NCBI GenBank assembly: GCA_021161105.1
Contig: JAGHBG010000021.1
Span: forward strand, 1 to 11,640
Reading direction: 5' to 3'
Length of the DNA: 11,640 bases
Source of the DNA: Thermotogaceae bacterium
GTDB lineage: Bacteria > Thermotogota > Thermotogae > Thermotogales > Thermotogaceae
Within the stretch, counting starts at the first letter, position 1. Each line of letters opens with the position of its first letter. The translations under genes were made by a program, and so were the position numbers. Of this stretch, positions 1 to 6,247 are shown piece by piece. A model generated the notes under the pieces. That model was not told the DNA's origin. It saw only the letters and a program-made list of their open reading frames with translations, and did not search any database.

Positions 1-1919
1 ACTATAAACAATTCCTGGACTCTCAGTATTTTTGCCTTGATTCTTATCTCATCTGGATCGTATGCTCTGAAAGCAGGATGTTCCTTCCTCAATTGTACCA
101 AACCTTTGTGGTATTTGAAAACATCAAAAAACTCCTTCTTTCTGTTCCAGTCTATACCGTTGATTTCAATGGGAGCATTGTAGGAATTGGGATTAAAGTT
201 CTTTGTTCTGCAGAAGTCCTGCCCAAGTTGAATGAACGGGATCCCAAGGGATGTTAGAATAACTCCACCGGCGAGCTTTTGAGCTGCCTTTAAGTCCTCA
301 AGTGTCCATTCATACGAGTCATCAAGCTTTGCAGTCAGTGTGTTTTTGTCAAATAGTGTATGATTATCATGGCATTCTACATAGTTGATCGTTTCGTGAG
401 GATTCTTTGTGAAACCACCGAGGTAGTCAGGGCTTCCAAGAATAGCAACGGAAAGTTTTCTTTCAAAACCAGGGTGTGCCATTACAAAGCCTCTTTTTTC
501 CACTTTAAAAACACTTCCACGCAGAGAATCTCTAATGTCGTCGTTGAATACCCCGAACTCTTTGTTTTTCTGAACTCCCTTGTATATTCTTACGTCGGAG
601 TTCCCTCCCCAGGGCTCACCGTAAATAAGAGCGTTTTCGTTTACGCTTCTTGCAGCTTTTACTATCATCTCCATAGCTTCTATGTCAATAACTCCCATCT
701 GGTCAAAGCGAAAACCGTCAACATGGAACTCTTCGAGCCAGTATTTAACAGTATCTATCATGAGCTTCCTCATCATTTTTCTTTCTGAATTTGTCGTATT
801 TCCACATGCTGTTTCATCTATGTAGTTTCCTTCGCTATCGATACGGTAATAATAAAAAGGGACGGTTGCATCAAATGGAGATTCTTTACCTGTTTTATGG
901 GTATGGGGAAACACTATATCAAGAATAACTCCAAATCCATTTTCATGAAGTTTTTTAATCATCTCTTTTAACTCTTTTAATCTTTTATATGGGTCATAGG
1001 GATCTGTTGAGTACTTTCCAGAGGGTACCATGTAAAGACAAGGATCATAGCCCCAGCTGTAGCAGTTTTCATCATCTTCTTTGCAGCTTCTAAATATCAT
1101 CAGCGGCATAATTTGAACATGAGTTATTCCAAGTTCTTTTAAATGAGAGAACGCGGTATTCACGCCGCCTTTCTGCGATTCCTGAACAACTCCGAGGTAT
1201 TTCCCTCTTAATTTTTCATCCACACCGCTGCTTTCAAGTGCTGTTATATCAGCTATGTGGATTTCATAAACTATTGCATCTGTGAAAGCTTTAAGTTTTA
1301 CGGGCTTGTCTTCTTCCCAGCCTTCCGGGTTGGATTTTGATAAATTCACAACAGCGCTTTTTTCACCATTTATTGAAACTGATTTTGAATATATATCCAC
1401 AGTTTTTACAACTTTTCCAAGCCTGTCGATCTCGTAAAGGTAGAACCAGCCGTCCAGGTTTTTGTTTATTGCTATCTCCCATATTCCGTTTTCTCTTTTA
1501 ACCATATCATAGATGTTTTCCGGGTTTTCGCTTGAATAATTTTTAAACAAAAGGAGCTTCACAGATTTTGCAACAGGTGACCACAGTCTGAACACAGTTT
1601 TACCATTTTCTATAAAGTTTCCCAGCTTTTCGTTTATGTCTGGAGTGAATTCATCCAGCACCTGTGTGGGGTACACTCTTAATTTTCCTTCAGATGATTC
1701 AAAGAAGATATCCTTTGATAGATCCTCCTCCTGAAGATCCTTTTTTAAAACTATTGTTGCTTCATTTGATTCCATGTCCTTCATGGCGATTACAAACGGT
1801 TCTTCCTTATCTCCAACAGTAAGTTTTATGTCCATTGTGTCGCCCAGAGCAACAGGACTTTCAAAGTATGCTTTAATCGTGTTCTTGCTAACAACTTCTG
1901 CCCAAACTGGTACCTTCAT
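1..1919 (-). CDS. pulA: Type I pullulanase, starch/glycogen debranching enzyme (3' end beyond window)
   Basis: Hydrolyses alpha-1,6 branch points of pullulan, amylopectin or glycogen (GH13). I read 639 codons from the minus strand; the C-terminal beta domain lies outside the window. Residues about 1-110 look like the N-terminal pullulanase domain, about 110-200 like a CBM48-type domain, then the GH13 barrel. Visible motifs are the type I signature as YSWGYDP (287-293; N is usual at position 2), region I DIVFPHTH (334-341), region II DGFRFD with nucleophile D406, region III YGEPW with acid E435, and region IV HDN with D518. They resemble Thermotoga PulA as I remember it. No signal peptide is seen at the start, unlike secreted Thermotoga PulA, so a cytoplasmic enzyme is inferred. 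I chose the ATG at 1919 because GAGGTGA lies 8 nt upstream; a GTG at 1931 is the alternative. It diverges from the signal peptidase gene. Confidence 0.95.
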   Translation of the reverse strand, partial: MKVPVWAEVVSKNTIKAYFESPVALGDTMDIKLTVGDKEEPFVIAMKDMESNEATIVLKKDLQEEDLSKDIFFESSEGKLRVYPTQVLDEFTPDINEKLGNFIENGKTVFRLWSPVAKSVKLLLFKNYSSENPENIYDMVKRENGIWEIAINKNLDGWFYLYEIDRLGKVVKTVDIYSKSVSINGEKSAVVNLSKSNPEGWEEDKPVKLKAFTDAIVYEIHIADITALESSGVDEKLRGKYLGVVQESQKGGVNTAFSHLKELGITHVQIMPLMIFRSCKEDDENCYSWGYDPCLYMVPSGKYSTDPYDPYKRLKELKEMIKKLHENGFGVILDIVFPHTHKTGKESPFDATVPFYYYRIDSEGNYIDETACGNTTNSERKMMRKLMIDTVKYWLEEFHVDGFRFDQMGVIDIEAMEMIVKAARSVNENALIYGEPWGGNSDVRIYKGVQKNKEFGVFNDDIRDSLRGSVFKVEKRGFVMAHPGFERKLSVAILGSPDYLGGFTKNPHETINYVECHDNHTLFDKNTLTAKLDDSYEWTLEDLKAAQKLAGGVILTSLGIPFIQLGQDFCRTKNFNPNSYNAPIEINGIDWNRKKEFFDVFKYHKGLVQLRKEHPAFRAYDPDEIRIKAKILRVQELFI

Positions 1920-1927
1920 AAACTTGT

Positions 1928-1940
1928 TCACCTCACCTCC
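1928..1940 (-). promoter_or_regulatory. Double ribosome binding site of the pullulanase gene
   Basis: The minus strand reads GGAGGTGAGGTGA, two overlapping Shine-Dalgarno cores. The first (1940-1934) lies only 4 nt from a GTG at 1931. The second, GAGGTGA (1934-1928), lies 8 nt from the ATG at 1919. The second spacing is more typical, so the ATG is preferred. The two starts differ by four codons in the same frame. Confidence 0.6.
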
Positions 1941-1947
1941 ATATAAA

Positions 1948-1956
1948 TGGTATGAT
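1948..1956 (+). promoter_or_regulatory. Candidate extended -10 promoter of the signal peptidase gene
   Basis: TGGTATGAT is an extended -10 element (TG, one base, TATGAT). The -35 is weak; TTCACC at 1927-1932 with an 18-nt spacer is the best candidate. Transcription would start near 1962-1963, directly before the ribosome binding site GAGGTGA at 1964-1970. This argues against translation from the in-frame ATG at 1952, which would lie upstream of the transcript. Confidence 0.5.
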
Positions 1957-1980
1957 ACAGTCTGAGGTGATGATTTTGAA
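1952..1980 (-). promoter_or_regulatory. Candidate promoter of the pullulanase gene
   Basis: On the minus strand, TTCAAA (1980-1975) and TATCAT (1957-1952) are separated by exactly 17 nt, matching 4 of 6 and 5 of 6 consensus positions. Transcription would begin near 1945, just before the GGAGGTGAGGTGA ribosome-binding tract at 1940-1928. The -10 element sits almost exactly on the -10 candidate of the divergent signal peptidase promoter. This is a pattern-based call only. Confidence 0.45.
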
Positions 1981-2962
1981 GATAGCAAAAAGGAGCCCGA
2001 AAGAATTAGCATGGGAAACTATTAAAACAATCATTTATGCTTTTGTCGTTGCGACTATAGTTAGACTTTATGTTTTTGAAACGATGCTCGTTCCAACACC
2101 TTCCATGGTTCCAACCATAATGGTGGGAGATAGACTCTTTGTTGAGAAGATTACTTACACGGTTAGAGAACCTCAAATAGGGGACATTGTTGTTTTCTGG
2201 TCTCCCACTCCAGACGAGAGAGCTCAGCAGATGCTGAGGGCTTTTGATAAGTTCATGGATCTGTTTTCTCCGAAGGAGTATAAGGGACATGTTAAATATG
2301 TCAAAAGGCTTGTTGGTAGAGAGGGAGATACACTGGAAATAAAAAAGGGACAGGATGGAAAGTATCACCTGTTCGTTAATGGAAAGATTTCGGAAGCTCT
2401 TAAAGATATAGAATATGAACCAGATGGAATCTTCAAATATCCAGAGTTTTACAACTGGCTTTTCCAGGCAAGTTTACTGAGAAATGATCCCAACAGGTAC
2501 AGGGACTTTCTTATGGGGCTTTTGAGAAAGACAGGAGAGGTTGGACAGTATATAAAAAATCAGCAGCTTTTGAGCACAGGGCAGAAAGAAGGTTTGAAGC
2601 CAACAATTGCAGACCTTATCTTTTCGATAGTTGGTGGAAGGTCGATAAATGGCATGTACTATCCTGGAGAACCGTATGAAAACTATGCGGAGGAGTATTT
2701 TAAAGACTACATCAAAAAGACTTCTAAATTGCCAGAACTTGATTTGTCTGAATTTATCAAAAAAGCTGCGGATGGCCATATAATATTGAAGATACCGGAA
2801 GGTTTTTACTTTTTCATGGGAGATAATTCAAAAGAAAGCCTTGACAGCAGATTCTTTGGATTTGTTCCGAAAAAGAATGTTATAGGAATGCCCATATTGA
2901 GGATCTGGCCTATGGACCGTTTTGGTCCCGTTCAGCCGGAGACCCAACCCCGTACTCGTTAA
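1976..2962 (+). CDS. lepB: Signal peptidase I (leader peptidase) with enlarged extracytoplasmic domain
   Basis: Membrane serine protease (family S26) that removes signal peptides from exported proteins on the outer face of the cytoplasmic membrane. With the TTG start it has 328 residues. A single membrane segment covers about 17-34, followed by box B with catalytic Ser43 (PTPSMVPT), box C (PQIGDIVVFW), box D with catalytic Lys110 (VKRLVGREGD) and box E (GDNS....DSRFFGFV, 282-292). About 140 residues between boxes D and E form an unusually large insert, rich in charged and aromatic residues. I chose the TTG at 1976 because GAGGTGA (1964-1970) lies 5 nt upstream; ATG 1970 is possible and ATG 1952 is unlikely. 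The 3' end overlaps the convergent TPR gene by 53 bp, and no terminator is seen between them. Confidence 0.93.
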   Translation: MKIAKRSPKELAWETIKTIIYAFVVATIVRLYVFETMLVPTPSMVPTIMVGDRLFVEKITYTVREPQIGDIVVFWSPTPDERAQQMLRAFDKFMDLFSPKEYKGHVKYVKRLVGREGDTLEIKKGQDGKYHLFVNGKISEALKDIEYEPDGIFKYPEFYNWLFQASLLRNDPNRYRDFLMGLLRKTGEVGQYIKNQQLLSTGQKEGLKPTIADLIFSIVGGRSINGMYYPGEPYENYAEEYFKDYIKKTSKLPELDLSEFIKKAADGHIILKIPEGFYFFMGDNSKESLDSRFFGFVPKKNVIGMPILRIWPMDRFGPVQPETQPRTR

Positions 2963-3377
2963 GGATTTTATCTTTATGGGGGGTTTTAATTTTTTCGTAC
3001 ATTTCGACGAAATCGGCATATCTTCCTGATTTTTCGTAGGCTATGGCAAGGGCGAGGTAAAGCTCGTCCCTGTCAAGTTTTCCCAAAAGTGGCTTGAGAA
3101 TCATGGTCGCTTCACTGTATCTTTTTATTTCTATGAAAGCAACTCCAAGGTTGAGCCTCGCTATATGGAAGTTCTCGTCCAGCCTCAATGCTTTCTGGTA
3201 AGCCTCTATAGCCTGATAGAGAAATCCCTTTCTTCTATAAATATTTCCCAGATTATTCCACAATTCTGGCAGGTCTTCTATAGCAAGAGCTTCTTTTAAC
3301 TTTTTTTCGGCACCATCGAGGTTCCCTGCGTTTGAAAGTTCAAGAGCCTCCTTCAGAAGGATTTCCACTCTCTTCAT
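2910..3377 (-). CDS. Small tetratricopeptide repeat (TPR) protein
   Basis: A 155-residue soluble protein made almost wholly of TPR helix pairs, at about residues 4-36, 37-70, 71-102 and 103-135. The clearest repeat contains LWNNLGNIYRRKG and AIEAYQKAL. TPR units form a protein-binding scaffold; no catalytic residues are seen and the partner is unknown. There is no signal peptide, so it is probably cytoplasmic. The ATG at 3377 is preferred because GAGGGGA lies about 5 nt upstream; longer in-frame starts such as 3425 fall further inside the preceding gene. It overlaps the 3' end of the exported TPR/propeller gene by 38 bp and is the last gene of the plsY operon. Its own 3' end overlaps the convergent signal peptidase gene. 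It may be an assembly partner for products of the operon, but that is inference. Confidence 0.85.
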   Translation of the reverse strand: MKRVEILLKEALELSNAGNLDGAEKKLKEALAIEDLPELWNNLGNIYRRKGFLYQAIEAYQKALRLDENFHIARLNLGVAFIEIKRYSEATMILKPLLGKLDRDELYLALAIAYEKSGRYADFVEMYEKIKTPHKDKILNEYGVGSPAERDQNGP

Positions 3378-5016
3378 AAATTCCCCTCTCAACATAGAAA
3401 AGTGTGTCAGAGTAAATTTCATCAAACAGCGCCACCTGCGCGCTTATAGATGTGATTTTTGTTTCGATCCCCGGTATGTAAGGGATTTCAGCTTTCCAGA
3501 TTTGCCGATAAGAATTAACGGGGCCCGAGCTTGATACATCTCCACCGCTTCTGAAAGCAAGCCATCTGAGTGTTTCATCTTTTGGAAAATCGTCAAGGTA
3601 AAGCCGAACTCCTTTATCCCTGAGTGACAGAATATCACCTTTTTTGTAAAATACATTTGTTGTAACCAGAATATCGTATCCAATACCCCGTTTTATATGT
3701 GGCAATTTATCCGATATGAAGTCAATGGTTGATCTGTAAAATGGAACGGATTTCAGGTCAAATACAGGTTTTTGCATCACCTTTGAGTTATCTATGAAAA
3801 AGTATGTGTAGTGACTGGCAAAAGGCATTGGTTCACCCTCTATATTTTCAACTCTCACGGATATATCAAATGCTCGCTTTTGTTCGTTGTATTCAAGATT
3901 ATCGATGTTGACGAAGACAGGTGCACCATCGGATACTATGTAAGCTTTGAGCTGCCTCTTTCTCCAATCGGTGAGAAGAAGTACAGGATATGTGTATTCA
4001 AAAGCAACAGTGTTTTTACCGTCTATTGGAAGTTTAACTGCATTTTCTCCATTTTTGAGAGCGTATATCTCCCCATCATCGGTAAGAAGCAAAAAATCAC
4101 CAAGAGGAGTTGCTTCAAAAGCTCTTACATTAAACGGAAGAGGTACGCCCTTTGTAATAATTTCCCTTTCAAAACTGAAAAACACAATTCTTCTATGAAT
4201 AACATCCAGTATCCAGAGTCCATCTTTTGCAACTTCACAGTCCATGGGAAGGATTCTGCTGTCGAAATCGTAAAATGAAATATCCTCACCTGATATCTTG
4301 AATATCCTGAAGCCTGCGAATCCCCAGAGATTACCGCTCCTGTCAAATCCTGCAAGAACAGGTGTGTTGAGATTTGTGGCAACTTCCGTGGTTGTGTGAG
4401 TACCATAAATCCACCTGTATACACTTCTCTTAGAGGATATGAAGACATCTCCCCATTGTGAAACTGCTATGGTTACAGGTGTAAAGCTCAAGTTAATTGT
4501 GCTCCAAAGATTTTTATCTTTAAACACCAGGAGCCTTTTGTTGGCGGAGTCTATGCCAAATACAGTGTCTCCAAATGCAGCCACATCATTTATGGTATAG
4601 AAGTATTCAATGGAATTTCGAATGCCATTTACGGTAAAAAGTTCCTTTGTCTTGTATTTCTTCTCAAATTTTATCTTGTCAAGAAGATATTCAATTCTTT
4701 TCAAAAGATAAACAACTTCAACGCTACCTGGATCGATCGCAAGAACATTTCTTAAATCCTTGATAGCGTCGTCTACATTTCCAAAGTCAACTTCTATCTT
4801 TGCCTTTAAATACCAGAATTTGGGAATGTCTCTTACATCAATGGGTTTGTAAAGCGTTTCCTCAAGAAGTTTTAAAGCCTTTTCTGGTTGTCCAGATAGC
4901 CAGAGCTTCATGGCGTTATCAAAGGAAAGCCGTGCTTTTTCTTCATCCGAAAGGGAAAAGGCCGCAACGGAAAAGATTATCAAGATCCATATCAGGATCT
5001 TTTTATATATTCCCAT
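3340..5016 (-). CDS. Exported protein with N-terminal TPRs and propeller-like repeats, function unknown
   Basis: I do not recognise a characterised family. The 558-residue product begins with a Sec-type signal peptide (MGIYKK, then a hydrophobic stretch at about 7-20, possible cleavage after Ser21) with no lipobox. Two TPR-like helix pairs follow at about 25-105. Residues about 125-390 hold repeated beta-rich units of the type GDVFISSKRSVYRW, GNLWGFAGFRIFKI, DGLWILDVIHRRIVFF and GDFLLLTDDGEIYAL, typical of NHL/WD-like beta-propellers. The C-terminal 160 residues are another beta-rich domain. It probably acts outside the cytoplasmic membrane as a binding scaffold. The ATG at 5016 has AAGGAAG about 8 nt upstream and overlaps the end of plsY by 25 bp. 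The 3' end overlaps the next TPR gene by 38 bp. Co-transcription with plsY hints at an envelope role. Confidence 0.85.
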   Translation of the reverse strand: MGIYKKILIWILIIFSVAAFSLSDEEKARLSFDNAMKLWLSGQPEKALKLLEETLYKPIDVRDIPKFWYLKAKIEVDFGNVDDAIKDLRNVLAIDPGSVEVVYLLKRIEYLLDKIKFEKKYKTKELFTVNGIRNSIEYFYTINDVAAFGDTVFGIDSANKRLLVFKDKNLWSTINLSFTPVTIAVSQWGDVFISSKRSVYRWIYGTHTTTEVATNLNTPVLAGFDRSGNLWGFAGFRIFKISGEDISFYDFDSRILPMDCEVAKDGLWILDVIHRRIVFFSFEREIITKGVPLPFNVRAFEATPLGDFLLLTDDGEIYALKNGENAVKLPIDGKNTVAFEYTYPVLLLTDWRKRQLKAYIVSDGAPVFVNIDNLEYNEQKRAFDISVRVENIEGEPMPFASHYTYFFIDNSKVMQKPVFDLKSVPFYRSTIDFISDKLPHIKRGIGYDILVTTNVFYKKGDILSLRDKGVRLYLDDFPKDETLRWLAFRSGGDVSSSGPVNSYRQIWKAEIPYIPGIETKITSISAQVALFDEIYSDTLFYVERGIYEESGNPSEGGS

Positions 5017-5591
5017 ATGCGGGTCTTCCTTTCTGTTTTATTTAGGAGTCTTTCCACATTTGATCTGTGACGCAGCAGAGAAAATGTTGAAAGTATCAAA
5101 AAAGGGATCCCGATTATTTCTCCTTTAAGCCAGAAAGCGAAGACAGTTGCGGAAAAGAGTGCAACAAGGGAAGCCAAAGACACATATTGTGTTATGGTAA
5201 CTATTAAGAACCATATTGCCAGGAAGAAAAGAGAACATTGCCAGCAGAGTGCAAACATGGCACCAAGAGTTGTGGCAACACCTTTGCCACCTTTAAATTT
5301 TAGGTATACAGGAAAAGAATGACCTATAATAGCACCAAAGGCAACTGCTGCAGCAACTTTAGGATTTTGCGTTGTATGAAAGCCTATGAAAACTGGAAAG
5401 AAAGCCTTCAGAGTGTCAAGAAGCATTGAAAGACCACCAATCAACGGTCCTGCCGCTCTCAAAGCGTTTGTTCCACCAACGTTTCCGCTTCCAACCTTCC
5501 TTACATCTATTCCCTTCAGTTTTGGCAGAATAAAACTAAAAGGTATTGCTCCTATAAAGTAGCCAAAAAGCCCCCATAAAAAATAGTTCAC
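4992..5591 (-). CDS. plsY: Acyl-phosphate:glycerol-3-phosphate acyltransferase PlsY
   Basis: Integral membrane enzyme that transfers an acyl group from acyl phosphate to glycerol-3-phosphate, giving lysophosphatidate, the first step of phospholipid synthesis in the PlsX/PlsY route. The 199 residues are mostly hydrophobic membrane segments. The three family motifs are present: GSGNVGGTN (from 34), HSFPVYLKFKGGKGVAT (91-107) and RHRSNVERL (from 174). The length is normal for the family. I chose the GTG at 5591 because AGGGGGTG lies 5 nt upstream and because the likely promoter -10 (5622-5617) would start transcription near 5610. An ATG at 5612 has no ribosome binding site and would sit at or before the transcript start. 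It is first of three overlapping genes and diverges from the GNAT locus. Confidence 0.95.
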   Translation of the reverse strand: MNYFLWGLFGYFIGAIPFSFILPKLKGIDVRKVGSGNVGGTNALRAAGPLIGGLSMLLDTLKAFFPVFIGFHTTQNPKVAAAVAFGAIIGHSFPVYLKFKGGKGVATTLGAMFALCWQCSLFFLAIWFLIVTITQYVSLASLVALFSATVFAFWLKGEIIGIPFLILSTFSLLRHRSNVERLLNKTERKTRIWEYIKRS

Positions 5592-5616
5592 ATAAGCACC
5601 CCCTTTTTCCATTTGG

Positions 5617-5625
5617 ATTTTACCA
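5617..5625 (-). promoter_or_regulatory. Candidate extended -10 promoter of the plsY operon
   Basis: The minus strand reads TGGTAAAAT, a TG-N extended -10 element. A clear -35 is lacking. Transcription would begin near 5610, leaving about 19 nt before the GTG start of plsY at 5591. Confidence 0.45.
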
Positions 5626-5665
5626 CGGGTGAATTATTTTGAACGTTAGTTTTACAGCAATAGGA

Positions 5666-5671
5666 TATAAT
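5666..5671 (+). promoter_or_regulatory. Candidate -10 element for the GNAT/clostripain operon
   Basis: A perfect TATAAT lies 33 nt before the ATG at 5705. The nearest -35-like hexamer, TTGAAC at 5639-5644, is 21 nt away, which is too long, so the -35 is undefined. Transcription would start near 5678 and leave a leader carrying the ribosome binding site AAGGTGA (5693-5699). Confidence 0.4.
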
Positions 5672-5704
5672 AAGAAAAATTTCTGCCATGAGAAGGTGAT
5701 TTTA

Positions 5705-6247
5705 ATGATTTCTGGAAAAAGCGTGGTACTGAAGCCATTAACTCTGGATGATTGCGAGATAATAGGACAGGTTGTGAATAACCTTTCTGTTAAAAAATAT
5801 CTAAGAAATGTTCTTCCGGAAAGTTCAGAAAGCTGGAAAGAGAAGATAGAAAAAATGTATGCCTGCAAATATCCGACAGAGATTCATTTTGGAATAGTGG
5901 TTGAAAGCAAAATAGTAGGAATAATCTCTCTTGAAGGTATAAACTGGATAAGCCGGAACGCTTATATAACCCTTGCGATTTATGAGGAGAATCTTCATGG
6001 GAAGTGATACGGAAAAGAATCCATGAAACTTCTTTTGGATTATGCCTTTAATTATTTAAATCTCTATAAGATAAACCTTGAAGTGTATGAGTACAACAAA
6101 AAGGCTATTGAATTTTACAAAAAGCTTGGTTTTAAGATTCAGGGAAAGCTAATTGAAAATAACGAAAGGTTTGGAAAAAGGCATGATGTTATTGTGATGG
6201 GAATGACAAAGAAGGAGTATTTTGGCAAAGAGGAAGATGATAAATGA
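5705..6247 (+). pseudogene. RimJ/RimL-type GNAT N-acetyltransferase interrupted by an in-frame TGA
   Basis: The reading frame spans 180 codons with one internal TGA at 6005-6007 (codon 101). Both halves are in the same frame, so this is a point change and not a frameshift. The upstream half has the start of a GNAT fold. The downstream half carries the typical end, including MKLLLDYAFNYLNLYKI, NKKAIEFYKKLGF and a closing VIVMGM strand. At the break the sequence reads HGK-stop-YGKES, where the family has G-K-G-Y-G. The stop thus takes the place of a glycine of the acetyl-CoA-binding R/Q-x-x-G-x-G/A loop, and GGA to TGA is a single base change. The start ATG 5705 has AAGGTGA 5 nt upstream. A restart at ATG 6023 could make a 74-residue C-terminal piece. 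The real stop overlaps the protease gene by ATGA. A sequencing error is also possible. Confidence 0.8.

Noticed and set aside
360..788. A 142-residue open frame on the plus strand within the pullulanase gene.
   Set aside because: It is antisense to conserved GH13 motifs, has no family resemblance and no ribosome binding site; it is a by-product of the real gene.
1952..1975. ATG at 1952 as the start of the signal peptidase gene.
   Set aside because: It has no ribosome binding site and overlaps the likely -10 element, so it would lie upstream of the transcript.
5639..5665. TTGAAC at 5639 as the -35 partner of TATAAT at 5666.
   Set aside because: The 21-nt spacer is too long for a standard promoter, so only the -10 was annotated.
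6005..6007. TGA in the GNAT gene read as selenocysteine.
   Set aside because: The family has glycine here, not cysteine, and no convincing SECIS-type stem follows the codon.
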